Source of the DNA: Sphaerisporangium rufum
GTDB lineage: Bacteria; Actinomycetota; Actinomycetes; Streptosporangiales; Streptosporangiaceae
DNA: 64,000 nucleotides
NCBI RefSeq assembly: GCF_016863395.1
Contig: NZ_BOOU01000013.1
Span: 1 to 64,000, forward strand
Direction of reading: 5' to 3'
Shown: positions 50,922 through 59,988 of the stretch, one piece after another
Position numbering within the stretch: position 1 is the stretch's first letter
Layout: each line of letters opens with the position of its first letter
The notes under the pieces: model-generated
What the model was told of the DNA's origin: nothing
What the model saw: only the letters and a program-made list of their open reading frames with translations
Database searches by the model: none
Translations under genes and position numbers: made by a program

Positions 50922-50961
50922 CCGCCGGCGCCCGCGGACGGCTCCCGCGGGCGCCCGGCGG
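50922..50961. terminator. Strong GC hairpin between convergent genes
   Basis: Arms 50922-50937 (CCGCCGGCGCCCGCGG) and 50945-50961 pair with a single bulged C, immediately before the alanine dehydrogenase stop and 6 nt after the DUF3105 stop. Probable bidirectional terminator. Confidence 0.65.
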
Positions 50962-52077
50962 TCAGCCCAGCGCGGTCGCCGGGTCGGTGGCCGAGATCCC
51001 GTGCGCCTCGCCGACCGGCGGGCTGGTGAGCGTGCCCGCGTGCGTGTTCAGCCCCGGCACCAGCGCCGGGTCCTCCCGCAGCGCGTCCCGCCACCCCTTG
51101 CCGGCGATGGCCAGCGCGTACGGCAGCGTCACGTTGGTCAGCGCGTAGGTGGAGGTGTGCGGCACCGCGCCCGGCATGTTGGCCACGCAGTAGAAGACCG
51201 AGTCGTGCACCCGATAGGTCGGATGCGCGTGCGTGGTCGGCCGGGAGTCCTCGAACGCCCCGCCCTGGTCGATGGAGATGTCCACCAGCACCGAGCCCTT
51301 CTTCATCCGGGCCACCAGGTCGTTCGAGATCAGTTTGGGCGCCTTGGCCCCGGGGACCAGCACCGCGCCGATCACCAGGTCGGCGTCCAGCACCGCCCGC
51401 TCGATCTCGTAGGCGTTGGAGGCGATCGTCTGCAGGTGACCCCGGTAGATCGTGTCGGCCTGCCGCAGCCGCTCGATGTTCTTGTCCAGCAGCAGTACCT
51501 CGGCCTGCATGCCGAGGGCGATCACCGCGGCGTTCATGCCCGACACCCCGGCGCCGAGCACGACCACCTTGGCCGGGTAGACGCCGGAGACCCCGCCCAT
51601 CAGCACGCCCCGGCCGCCGCCCTGCCGCATCAGGTGGTAGGCGCCCACCTGCGGCGCGAGCCGGCCGGCCACCTCCGACATGGGGGCGAGCAGCGGCAGC
51701 GCGCCCCCGGCCGTCTGCACGGTCTCGTAGGCGATGCCGGTGACGCCGGACTCCAGCATGGCCAGGGTCAGCTTCCGGGACGCGGCCAGGTGCAGGTAGG
51801 TGAACAGCACCTGCCCCTCGCGCAGCAGCGGGTACTCCGACGCGATGGGCTCCTTGACCTTCAGGATCAGATCGCCCTCCGCCCACACCTCCTCGGCGGA
51901 GGGGAGGATGACCGCGCCCGCCGCGGCGAAGTCCTCGTCGGGGATGGACGACCCCTCACCCGCACCGGCCTCCACGAACACCTGGTGGCCGTCCCGGGAC
52001 AGCTCGTGCGCACCGGCGGGGGTGAGGGCCACCCGGTACTCGTGGTCCTTCACCTCTCGGGGTATTCCGACCTTCAT
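50962..52077 (-). CDS. ald: Alanine dehydrogenase
   Basis: 371 aa, full length. [26 protein letters not shown] at the start, catalytic His in [13 protein letters not shown] fold [14 protein letters not shown], and [18 protein letters not shown] all match Ald. It interconverts L-alanine and pyruvate/NH3 with NAD. ATG with AGGAGGA 5 nt upstream. Stands alone; promoter upstream in the 300-bp gap 52078-52382, where I see no other gene. Confidence 0.95.
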   Translation of the reverse strand: MKVGIPREVKDHEYRVALTPAGAHELSRDGHQVFVEAGAGEGSSIPDEDFAAAGAVILPSAEEVWAEGDLILKVKEPIASEYPLLREGQVLFTYLHLAASRKLTLAMLESGVTGIAYETVQTAGGALPLLAPMSEVAGRLAPQVGAYHLMRQGGGRGVLMGGVSGVYPAKVVVLGAGVSGMNAAVIALGMQAEVLLLDKNIERLRQADTIYRGHLQTIASNAYEIERAVLDADLVIGAVLVPGAKAPKLISNDLVARMKKGSVLVDISIDQGGAFEDSRPTTHAHPTYRVHDSVFYCVANMPGAVPHTSTYALTNVTLPYALAIAGKGWRDALREDPALVPGLNTHAGTLTSPPVGEAHGISATDPATALG

Positions 52078-52382
52078 GAGTCCTCCTCCCGGCCGGGCTC
52101 CGTCGCCCGTGCCCTGCCGCGCCGTGCTGCGCGGGCCCGCCGCCGCGCCTGCCTGCCGCGTCCGCCTGCCGCGCCCGCCTGCCATGGCGGCCGGCGAACC
52201 CTTCCCGGTCCGGCCTCTATCCACTCTGCGTTCCCGCAAAAGCGTCGACCATGGAGCAAAATTGAAGGATTTACCTCGGCTCCCTGGCACATTGTCAGAA
52301 CATCTTCAGCCTAGGGGCACCTCGGGATGAAACATTCCGCGGTTAGCCCGATCTCGCGCGCGTCGGTAGGCTCGCCGGTGCG

Positions 52383-53738
52383 ATGTCAGTCTCAGAGGTG
52401 AGGATGCGAAACCTGCCGCCGGAGGGGCCGGCCGGACCGGCCGGGCCCGCGGACCGGCCGGACGATCTCCTGGCGGAGGAGCCGCCGCCGCCCGGCGTGC
52501 CCGGAGACCCGCCGGGTCCCGGCGGGCCGGACGGCCCGCAGGAGCCGCCCGGCGGCGAGCCCGGCCCGCCCCGGGCCACCCGGGCGACCACCGCCGTCCT
52601 GATCGCCGGGCTGATCGTGGTGGTCGTCGTCACCGGCGTGCTCGGCACCGTCGCCGTGCTCATGACCAGCCGGCCCGGAGTGCCGCTCGGCTCGGCGCCG
52701 CCGCGCCGCCTGGCCACCCCGGTGTTCTTCGCCCCGGTCACCGGCACCCGGGCCGCGCCGTGCCCCGGCGCCGAGGCCGTGCTGGACGACACCGGCACCA
52801 CCTGCTACCAGCTGGACAAGGGCGTCACCGTGGCGTCGGTCATCAAGGTGGAGTCCGTCGCGGAGAAGGACGGGGGCTACTCGGTGCGCCTGGTGCCCGC
52901 CCCCGACAGCCGCGACCGGCTGGCCGATCTGACCAAGGACGCCGTCGGCAAGCTGCTGGCCGTCGTGGTGGACGACAAGGTCGTCACCGCGCCCCGGGTC
53001 GACCAGCCGATCACGCAGGACAGCCTGAGCATCGCCGGGCTGGACCAGGCCCGGGCCGACGCCCTGGTGGCCCGGCTGCTCGGCACCGCCGGCCCGTCGG
53101 CCGGTCCCACCGCGCCCGGCGCCACCCCGCCGGCCGCCGCGACGACCTGCCCGCCCGGCACCGGCCAGGGCGCGCAGGGCACGGGCCAGCAGGGCACGGG
53201 CCAGCAGGGCGTCGGCCAGCAGGGCACGGGTCAGGGCCAGTCCGGCACCGGTCAGCCGGGCGTGGGCCAGCCGGGCATCGGCCAGCAGGGGACCGGGCCG
53301 CAGGTCGGTACCGGAGTGCCGGACGCCGCCTCGACCTGCCCGCCGGGCGGCACCGGTCAGGGACAGCCGGATCCAGGCCAAGGGCCACCGGGCACCGGCA
53401 CCGGTCAGCCCCAGCAGGGCGGCACCGGCACCGACCAGAACCAGCAGGGCGGCACGGGTCAGAACCAGCAGGGCGGCACCGGGCCGGGGGCGACGCCGCC
53501 CGCCGGCTCGCTGGGGCCCCGCACCACCGGGCCGTCCGCCGGAGGCACCCCGGCGGCCCGGTCCACCGCCGCCGCCTCGCCCCGGGCCGGCCGCACCCCG
53601 GACCGGCGGTTCGCGAGCTGCCGGGAGGCCAACGCCGCCGGTTACGGGCCCTACACCAAGGGGCTGCACCCCGAGTACGCCTGGTACGTCGACGGCGACC
53701 ACGACGGGGTGGCCTGCGAGCGCGGCGACATCACCTGA
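52383..53738 (+). CDS. Membrane-anchored SecD-head-like/Gln-Gly-repeat/Excalibur surface protein
   Basis: 451 aa. A Pro/Gly-rich cytosolic start, TM helix (about 70-93), then a domain resembling the SecD P1-head (GKLLAVVVDDKVVTAPRVDQPITQDSLSIAGLDQARADAL). A 150-residue linker of GTGQQG-type repeats follows. An Excalibur Ca2+-binding domain closes it (FASCREANAAGYGPYTKGLH, DGDHDGVACE with the DxDxDGxxCE loop). No SecD transmembrane body is present. The start may be leaderless (TAGGCT 10 nt upstream), and an ATG 7 codons later has a GAGGTGAGG box. Its end overlaps the convergent xdh gene by 8 bp. Confidence 0.8.
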   Translation: MSVSEVRMRNLPPEGPAGPAGPADRPDDLLAEEPPPPGVPGDPPGPGGPDGPQEPPGGEPGPPRATRATTAVLIAGLIVVVVVTGVLGTVAVLMTSRPGVPLGSAPPRRLATPVFFAPVTGTRAAPCPGAEAVLDDTGTTCYQLDKGVTVASVIKVESVAEKDGGYSVRLVPAPDSRDRLADLTKDAVGKLLAVVVDDKVVTAPRVDQPITQDSLSIAGLDQARADALVARLLGTAGPSAGPTAPGATPPAAATTCPPGTGQGAQGTGQQGTGQQGVGQQGTGQGQSGTGQPGVGQPGIGQQGTGPQVGTGVPDAASTCPPGGTGQGQPDPGQGPPGTGTGQPQQGGTGTDQNQQGGTGQNQQGGTGPGATPPAGSLGPRTTGPSAGGTPAARSTAAASPRAGRTPDRRFASCREANAAGYGPYTKGLHPEYAWYVDGDHDGVACERGDIT

Positions 53739-55998
53739 TCCGCCCCGGGACAAGGTCCAGCGCGATGTCCTGCGGGCGGATCGGTACCCGGGGCAGCGGC
53801 AGCCCGGTCGCCGCCCGCACCGCGGCGGCGACCGCCGGGGTGGAGGACAGCGTCGGCGGCTCGCCCGCGCCGCGCAGCCCGTACGGGGCGGCCGGGTCCG
53901 GGTGCTCGACGACGACCACCCGCATCGGCGGCATGTCGAGGATGGTGGGGATCAAGTAGTCGGTGAACGACGGGTTGAGCACCCGGCCGTCCCGCACCTG
54001 GATCTCCTCCATCAGCGCCAGCCCGAGGCCCTGCGCGGTGCCGCCGTGGATCTGCCCCTCCAGTGCCGGCGGGTTCAGCACCCGGCCGACGTCCTGTACC
54101 GCGGCGAGCTCGACCACCTTGACCAGGCCGAGCTCCACGTCCACGTCCACCACCGCTCGGTGCACGCACAGCGCGAGCTGGACGTGCGAGTCGCCCTGGC
54201 CGGTGACCGGGTCCATCGGCCGCGTAGGCCGGTGCCGGTACTCCCGGGTCTCCTCCACCGGGCCGGCGGCGGCCAGCACCTCGGCGAGCGGCGCGCCGGG
54301 ACGCTCGGCGCGCAGCCGGTCCAGCCGCTCGCGCACCGCCTCGCAGGCGGCCTTGACCGCGCCGCCGGTGACGTACGACTGCCGGGAGGCCGAGCTGGAC
54401 CCGGCCGAGCCGACCGAGGTGTCGGCGGGCGCCACGGTCACCCGGTCGACGCCCAGCTCGGTACGGGCGATCTGCTCCTGCACCATGATCAGGCCCTGGC
54501 CGACCTCGGCCGCCGCGGTGTGCACCAGGACGTGCGGCTCCTCGCCGAGCAGTTCCACCCGCACCCGGGCCGTGGAGTAGTCGTCGAAGCCCTCGGAGAA
54601 GCAGATGTTCTTGATCCCGACGCCGTAGCCGACGCCGCGCCGCACCCCCTCGCCGTGGGTGGTCTGCGCCACCCCGCCGGGCAGGTGGCGAAGGTCGCCG
54701 TCCGGGGCCGGCCCGGGCATCGGCAGCGCGGCCAGCTCGCCGAGCAGCCCGGCCAGCGGCGCGGTGGAGTCGATCACCTGGCCGTTCGCCAGCCGCGAGC
54801 CCTCGGCGACGGCGTTGCGGGTCCGGATCTCCAGCGGGTCCAGGCCGCAGGCCGCGGCGAGCCGGTCCATCTGCGACTCGTAGGCGAAGCAGGCCTGCAC
54901 CGCGCCGAAGCCGCGCATCGCGCCGCACGGCGGGTTGTTGGTGTAGGCGCCGTAGGCGTCGATCTCGATGTTGGGCACCTCGTACGGCCCGGCGCCCAGC
55001 GAGGCGGCGTTGCCCACGACGGCGGGGGTGGAGGAGCAGTAGGCGCCGCCGTCCAGGACGATCTCCGCCTTGACGTAGACCAGCCGGCCGTCCCGGGTGG
55101 CGCCGTGCTCGTAACGCATCCGGGCCGGGTGGCGGTGCACGTGGCCGAAGAACGACTCCTCCCGGCCGTACACCATCTTGACCGGGCGGCCGGTGCGCAG
55201 CGCCAGCATGGCGGCGTGCACCTGCATGGACAGGTCCTCCCGGGCGCCGAACGCGCCGCCGACCCCGGCCAGCGACAGCCGCACCTTGTCCTTGGGCAGG
55301 CCCAGGCAGGGGGCCACCTGGTCCTGGTCCACGTGCAGCCACTGGGTGGCGACGAACAGGTCCACCCCGCCGTCCTCGGCGGGCACCGCCAGCCCGGATT
55401 CCGGGCCGAGGAACGCCTGGTCCTGCATGCCGACCTCGTACTCGCCGGTCACCACCACCTCGGCCATCCCCGGGTGCGGCGGGTGCCCGACCCGGACCGG
55501 CTGGTGGCGGACCACGTTCCCGGCCGGGTGCACCGCCGGGCAGCCGGGGTCGAAGAGCGCCCGGCGCGCGTCGGTGACCGGCTCGCGCGTCTCGTAGGAG
55601 ACCACGATCGCCGCCGCGGCCCGGCGGGCGGTCTCCGGGTGGTCGGCGGCGACGACGGCCACCGGTTCGCCCTGGTAGCGGACCTGGTCGATGGCGAGGA
55701 CCGGCTGGTCGCGGTGCTCCAGGCCGTAGAACCGCTCGCCGGGCACGTCCTGGTGGGTCAGCACCGCGCGCACGCCGGGCAGGGCGAGGGCGGGGCCGAC
55801 GTCGATCGACCGGATCCACGCCGAGGGGTGCGGGCTGCGCAGCGTGGCGCCCCACAGCATGCCGTCCAGGTACAGGTCGGAGGAGTAGGCGAACTCGCCG
55901 GTGACCTTCAGGGTGCCGTCCGGCCGCGGCAGGCTCGCGCCGACCCCCAGCCCGTCCTGTCCCTGGCTCCGGCTCCGGTCGCCGGCGGTGCGCGTCAC
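53731..55998 (-). CDS. Xanthine dehydrogenase-type molybdenum-binding subunit
   Basis: 755 aa. The large molybdopterin subunit of the xanthine oxidase family: GVGASLPRPDGTLKVTGEFAYSSDL start, GAFGAREDLSMQVHAAMLA, CGAMRGFGAVQACFAYESQMD, VGQGLIMVQEQIARTEL, and the catalytic Glu in LRGAGEPPTLSSTPAVAAAV. The FAD and 2Fe-2S subunits are not adjacent. The divergent pucR gene points to purine (hypoxanthine/xanthine) oxidation. GTG start without a clear ribosome site. Confidence 0.9.
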   Translation of the reverse strand: MTRTAGDRSRSQGQDGLGVGASLPRPDGTLKVTGEFAYSSDLYLDGMLWGATLRSPHPSAWIRSIDVGPALALPGVRAVLTHQDVPGERFYGLEHRDQPVLAIDQVRYQGEPVAVVAADHPETARRAAAAIVVSYETREPVTDARRALFDPGCPAVHPAGNVVRHQPVRVGHPPHPGMAEVVVTGEYEVGMQDQAFLGPESGLAVPAEDGGVDLFVATQWLHVDQDQVAPCLGLPKDKVRLSLAGVGGAFGAREDLSMQVHAAMLALRTGRPVKMVYGREESFFGHVHRHPARMRYEHGATRDGRLVYVKAEIVLDGGAYCSSTPAVVGNAASLGAGPYEVPNIEIDAYGAYTNNPPCGAMRGFGAVQACFAYESQMDRLAAACGLDPLEIRTRNAVAEGSRLANGQVIDSTAPLAGLLGELAALPMPGPAPDGDLRHLPGGVAQTTHGEGVRRGVGYGVGIKNICFSEGFDDYSTARVRVELLGEEPHVLVHTAAAEVGQGLIMVQEQIARTELGVDRVTVAPADTSVGSAGSSSASRQSYVTGGAVKAACEAVRERLDRLRAERPGAPLAEVLAAAGPVEETREYRHRPTRPMDPVTGQGDSHVQLALCVHRAVVDVDVELGLVKVVELAAVQDVGRVLNPPALEGQIHGGTAQGLGLALMEEIQVRDGRVLNPSFTDYLIPTILDMPPMRVVVVEHPDPAAPYGLRGAGEPPTLSSTPAVAAAVRAATGLPLPRVPIRPQDIALDLVPGRIR

Positions 55999-56102
55999 AC
56001 CGGCAGTACATCAGCCGGTCCGGGCGCCGCCTATGGCCGCGCCCGCGAAACGCCGGGACCGGCCGGGCCGCGTGCTTGTAGATTCGTCCAAACGGCCGGG
56101 GT

Positions 56103-56108
56103 TAGCCT
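56103..56108 (+). promoter_or_regulatory. -10 element of the leaderless pucR promoter
   Basis: TAGCCT ends exactly 6 nt before the GTG start of pucR and there is no Shine-Dalgarno sequence, the same layout as at 2885 and 4507. The 116-bp gap to xdh must also hold the xdh promoter. Confidence 0.5.
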
Positions 56109-56114
56109 GGGACG

Positions 56115-57761
56115 GTGCGGATACGAGACCTGCTCGCCATCGGCGGGCTCCCGGTCAGGCTGCTGTCGGACGCCGCCCATCTGGACCGGTCCTTCACCGG
56201 CGTGCACATCACCGACCTGCCCGACCCGGGCCGCTACCTGACCGGCGGCGAGCTGGTGCTCACCGGGCTCACCTGGCGGCGGACCCCCGGCGACTCGGCG
56301 CGCTTCGTCGCGGCGCTGGCCGGTGCGCGGGTCGCGGCGCTCGGCGCCGGACGGGCGCTGCTCGGTCACGTCCCGGACGATCTGGCGGACGCCTGCCGCG
56401 AGTACGACCTGCCGCTGATCGACGTGCCGACCGAGGTCTCCTTCCGCGCGCTGGCCGGGCTGGTGGAGACCCGGCTGGCCTCGGCGGGCGCGGCCGGGCT
56501 GCGCGGCGCGCTCGGCCGGCAGCGGCGCATCGTGGCCGCCGTGGCCGAGGGCGGCGGGCTGCCCGCGCTGGTCGAGCTGACCTCCGGGGAGCTGGGCGTG
56601 CCCGCCGCGGTCATCTCCGCGTCCGGCACGGTGGTTGCGGGCCGGCTGCCCGCCGCGACGGCCCGCCGGCTGGCCGGGGAGTGGCTGGCGGCGCCCCGGC
56701 TGCCGCACCTGGTGGCCACCGAGGAGCGGGCCTACACCCTGTTCGCGGTGGACCGGTCGCATCGGGCCGCGGGCTGGGCCCTGGCCCTCGGCGCGGATGT
56801 GCTGGACCGGGCGGACGCCGGATTCGAGGCCGCGGCCTGCGCGGCGATGGAACGCGCCCGGCTGGAGGAGGGCCGCCGGGTGGAGCGCCGGCTGGCGGCG
56901 GAGCTGGTGGAGCTGGCCGGTTCCGGCATGGCGGATCCCGCCGAGCTGGCAGCCCGGCTGCGTACCTGCGGTGTCGGCCCCGACGAGCCGTACGTGGTGC
57001 TCGCCGCGACGGCGGATGACCCGGGCGCGGGCGTGGCCGGGTCGGCGGCGCTCGGCGGGCAGGTGCTGGAGGAGGTGCTCGACCGGAGGGTGGTCGCCGC
57101 GGTGAGTCCGGACGTCGCCCTGGCGCTGGTGCCGCTTCGCCCCCCGGCGGGGTCCCCGGAAGACGATCACGCGGCGGAAGTGGCGAAACGGCATCGAAAT
57201 CGTATTGACCCCTGGTCCCGACCCGCCGTGCGGAGTACCGTGCAAATGCAAGCACAACCGCAAGTGCAACGTAGCGTGCGGGCGCTACTTGACCTGCTTG
57301 GAGATCGCGTGCCGGGCCTGCAGACCGCCCTTCCGGGACTCCGGTTGTCGGTCGGGGTGAGCGGCGCGGCGACCGGATCGGGCGGCATCCGCGGCGGGGC
57401 CGAGGAGGCGGGGCACGCCCGGCGGCTCGCCGAGGCGCGCGGGGGAGGAGTGGTGACCAGCGATGAGATCTACACGCACGACCTGCTGCTGGCCACCGTT
57501 CCCGATACGGTGCGCCGGTCGTTCACCGAGCGGATCTTGAATCCGCTCGTCGAGTACGACCGGCGCCACCGGTCCGAGCTGGTCCGTACCCTCGGAACGT
57601 TCCTCGATTGCTCGGGATCCTGGAACCTGTGTGCCGAACGTCTGCACGTGCATGTGAACACCGTGCGTTACCGCATCAGCCGAATAGAGGAGTTGACCGG
57701 GAAGAGGCTGGGGTCGATGGCGGACAGAGTCGATCTATACCTCGCGCTGCGTGCAGGATGA
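56115..57761 (+). CDS. pucR: PucR-family purine catabolism regulator
   Basis: 548 aa. N-terminal PucR domain (VRIRDLLAIGGLPVRLLSDAAHLDRSFTGVHITDLPDPGRYLTGGELVLTG), a central region and the C-terminal PucR/CdaR HTH (LVRTLGTFLDCSGSWNLCAERLHVHVNTVRYRISRIEELTG). An insert around residues 350-390 (basic, then Gln-rich QMQAQPQVQ) is encoded with lower GC than the rest. It likely activates the divergent xdh gene in response to a purine or nucleotide signal. Confidence 0.9.
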   Translation: MRIRDLLAIGGLPVRLLSDAAHLDRSFTGVHITDLPDPGRYLTGGELVLTGLTWRRTPGDSARFVAALAGARVAALGAGRALLGHVPDDLADACREYDLPLIDVPTEVSFRALAGLVETRLASAGAAGLRGALGRQRRIVAAVAEGGGLPALVELTSGELGVPAAVISASGTVVAGRLPAATARRLAGEWLAAPRLPHLVATEERAYTLFAVDRSHRAAGWALALGADVLDRADAGFEAAACAAMERARLEEGRRVERRLAAELVELAGSGMADPAELAARLRTCGVGPDEPYVVLAATADDPGAGVAGSAALGGQVLEEVLDRRVVAAVSPDVALALVPLRPPAGSPEDDHAAEVAKRHRNRIDPWSRPAVRSTVQMQAQPQVQRSVRALLDLLGDRVPGLQTALPGLRLSVGVSGAATGSGGIRGGAEEAGHARRLAEARGGGVVTSDEIYTHDLLLATVPDTVRRSFTERILNPLVEYDRRHRSELVRTLGTFLDCSGSWNLCAERLHVHVNTVRYRISRIEELTGKRLGSMADRVDLYLALRAG

Positions 57762-57769
57762 GATCGCCG

Positions 57770-57910
57770 TCAGCAGCAGAGAACATTGGTGACGATGGCG
57801 GCCTCCGCCGCAGGAGCGGCCGTCGTACCGGTGACAGTACTCGCCGTCCCTCCGAGGGCGGCGCTCACCGCGATGGCCAGCAAGGTCGAGGCGAGGCGGA
57901 CGCGTCGCAT
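57770..57910 (-). CDS. Small secreted peptide precursor (46 aa), candidate signal peptide for the adjacent HTH-TPR regulator
   Basis: Too short for routine gene calling. It begins MRRVRLASTLLAIAVSAALG (a basic start and hydrophobic core), continues with a Thr/Ala-rich region holding an AEA/AxA cleavage site and ends ...AAIVTNVLCC, so export should release an octapeptide-sized tail with a terminal Cys-Cys. GGGAG lies 8 nt before the ATG, and about 80% of third positions are G/C, as in real genes here. It is divergent from and only 53 bp away from an HTH-TPR regulator. This is the layout of RRNPP peptide-receptor systems. Function is inference. Confidence 0.6.
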   Translation of the reverse strand: MRRVRLASTLLAIAVSAALGGTASTVTGTTAAPAAEAAIVTNVLCC

Positions 57911-57963
57911 GGCTTACTCCCGTCGTATCCATTGGTGGGGCTTACATCTTTAGAGGGGTGTCA

Positions 57964-59244
57964 GTGACCAGTCAAGATCTTATAGGTCAGCGGATAAAGA
58001 CCATCCGCCGTCAGCGAGGTCTATCACAAGCTCAGCTGGCGCATCCGGAGTTGTCGGATAGTTATGTATCACTCATCGAGAGCGGCAAACGCACTCCTAC
58101 GGCAGCGGTCCTGGAATTGCTGGCCACGAAGCTGGACTGCTCGCTGACCTATCTGGTCAACGGGGTGACCGCCGACCAGATGGAGGAACTGGATTTCAGC
58201 CTGCGCTACGCCGCTCTCGCCCTGGAGAACGGCGAGGTGGCGGAGGCCCGGCGGCGGTACGCCGAATTGCTGGCGAACGACAACATCGCCGGGCTCGTCA
58301 CTCTGCGTCAGCAGGCCGAGTACGGCTACGCACTGGCCACCGAGGCCTGCGGGGAGCTGGACGAGGCGATCGAGACGCTGTCCCGGCTGCGGGTCGCCGA
58401 CCCCCCGCCCACCCCGGAGCGGCGGGTCGCGATCGTGCTCGCCCTCTGCCGGTGCTACCGCGACCGTGGACAGCTGTTCCACGCGGTCGAAGTGGCCGAG
58501 GACGTGCTGGCCGGCCCTGAGCGGCCGGTCTGGACCGACGGCCTGGTGGAGCTGGGGGCCACCCTCCTCGGAGCGTACTTCGTGCGTGGAGACCTCCTGC
58601 GCGCCCGGCAGTTCTCGGCCGAGTTGCTCGCCGCCGCGGAGAGCCTCGGCTCGCCGCGGGCGAACGTCGCGGCCTGCTGGAACGCCGCTGTCGTCGCCCA
58701 GTGCACGGGGCACGTCGAGGAGTCGCTGCAACTGATCGACCGGGCACTCGCCGTCCAGTCCGAGTACGGCGAGCCGCGCAATCTCGCCCGGCTGCGGATC
58801 CAGGCGGCGGCGCTGCGCCTTCCGCATGACCCCGCCGAGGCCCGCGACATGCTACGGCGGGCGCGCCGGCAGCTTTCGGAGACCTCGGCGAGCACTGTCG
58901 ACTTCGCCTGGGTCACCTATTACCTGGCGCAGGCGGAGTATCTACTGGGCAACGCCGCGACGGCCGCCGAACTCGCGCGAGAGGCGACCGACGCTCTGGA
59001 CGACCGCACCGGCGCCGTCCGGGTGGAGACGCGGCTGATGCTCGCCAACGCCCTGATGGCTCAAGGCCGGGGGCAGGAGGCCCGCAAGGAGCTGGCACTG
59101 GCCGAAGAGCTTCTGGAGAAGGTGCCCGTGCGCAGCGCCACGGCCGCCGGCGGATGGATGAACGTCGCCACCGCGATGGAACGGGTGGACGTTGAGGCAG
59201 GAGTGGCGGCCTACCAGCGGGCGCTCGCCTGCGCGGGGCTCTGA
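57964..59244 (+). CDS. XRE-HTH regulator with C-terminal TPR domain (RRNPP-like)
   Basis: 426 aa. Residues 5-65 form an XRE HTH (QDLIGQRIKTIRRQRGLSQAQLAHPELSDSYVSLIESGKRTP). The remainder, about 350 residues, is a helical array of TPR-like pairs (ALALENGEVAEARRRYAELLANDN, ECCGEL-like EACGELDEAIETLSRL, AELAREATDALDDRTG, GRGQEARKELALAEELLE). This is the design of peptide-binding regulators such as PlcR/NprR/Rgg. GTG with AGAGGGG 6 nt upstream; the GTG two codons earlier overlaps the box. A terminator follows. Confidence 0.9.
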   Translation: MTSQDLIGQRIKTIRRQRGLSQAQLAHPELSDSYVSLIESGKRTPTAAVLELLATKLDCSLTYLVNGVTADQMEELDFSLRYAALALENGEVAEARRRYAELLANDNIAGLVTLRQQAEYGYALATEACGELDEAIETLSRLRVADPPPTPERRVAIVLALCRCYRDRGQLFHAVEVAEDVLAGPERPVWTDGLVELGATLLGAYFVRGDLLRARQFSAELLAAAESLGSPRANVAACWNAAVVAQCTGHVEESLQLIDRALAVQSEYGEPRNLARLRIQAAALRLPHDPAEARDMLRRARRQLSETSASTVDFAWVTYYLAQAEYLLGNAATAAELAREATDALDDRTGAVRVETRLMLANALMAQGRGQEARKELALAEELLEKVPVRSATAAGGWMNVATAMERVDVEAGVAAYQRALACAGL

Positions 59245-59246
59245 GC

Positions 59247-59274
59247 GGCGGCGGGAGAGCTTCGTCCCGCCGCC
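59247..59274 (+). terminator. Terminator of the HTH-TPR gene
   Basis: GGCGGCGGGA (59247-59256) and TCCCGCCGCC (59265-59274) form a perfect 10-bp stem with an 8-nt loop, starting 3 nt after the stop. Confidence 0.65.
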
Positions 59275-59391
59275 ATCCGCCACCTGGCCCGCACCGGCGC
59301 GGGCGGTGGTGGCGCGAGATCGTCCGCCGTCCCGGAGGAAGGACGACGCGCAGTGGGGGCCGGCGCCGGTCGTGAGTAGCCTTAGGGGGTT

Positions 59392-59988
59392 ATGAAGACT
59401 TCCCCGCTCGCCGTCATGCTGGCCTTCCTCGCGGCCATCGTACTCGGCACCGCCGTGGCGTCTCCGGCGCTCGCGCACACCTCGCTGAAGAGCAGTGATC
59501 CCAAGAAGGGCGCCACGGTCGAGTCGATCGACGAGATCAGGCTCACCTTCACCGAGAGCGTGAAACTTCCATCTGTCGTGCTGAACGACGCGGACGGCAA
59601 GGCACACCAGGACGGCAGGCCGGAGGTCGACGGCGCGGTGGTGACCCAGCGGGTCGCCGGCACGCTGCCGGCGGGCAAGTACACGATCGCCTGGCGGGTG
59701 GTCTCCGCGGACGGGCACCCGGTCGTGGGCGAGATCCCCTTCACCGTGCGGGCGGCCGAGCCGGAGCCGTCGGCCACCACGCCCTCGGCGATCGAGGCGA
59801 CCCCGGTCGCGCCCGCGGTGCCCGCCACGCCCGCGCCCGACACCCCGGTGGCGACGCCGGCGGCCGGGGCGGAGCAGGACGCGGCGCAGGAAGGCGGATC
59901 CGGCGTGCCGGGCTGGGTGTGGATCGTCGTGCTCGGCCTGGCCGGTGTCGGCATCGGCATGGTGATCAGCCTGCGGAAGCAGCCGTGA
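59392..59988 (+). CDS. copC: CopC-domain copper-binding secreted protein
   Basis: 198 aa. Signal peptide cleaved near SPALA-HTSL, leaving the N-terminal His that ligates Cu(II) in CopC/YobA proteins. HTSLKSSDPKKGATV and a second His in SADGHPVVGEIPFTV are the canonical site. A Pro/Ala linker and C-terminal TM helix (WVWIVVLGLAGVGIGMVISL) tether it to the membrane. AGGGGG precedes the ATG. The stop overlaps the copD-ctaG start (GTGA). Confidence 0.93.
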   Translation: MKTSPLAVMLAFLAAIVLGTAVASPALAHTSLKSSDPKKGATVESIDEIRLTFTESVKLPSVVLNDADGKAHQDGRPEVDGAVVTQRVAGTLPAGKYTIAWRVVSADGHPVVGEIPFTVRAAEPEPSATTPSAIEATPVAPAVPATPAPDTPVATPAAGAEQDAAQEGGSGVPGWVWIVVLGLAGVGIGMVISLRKQP

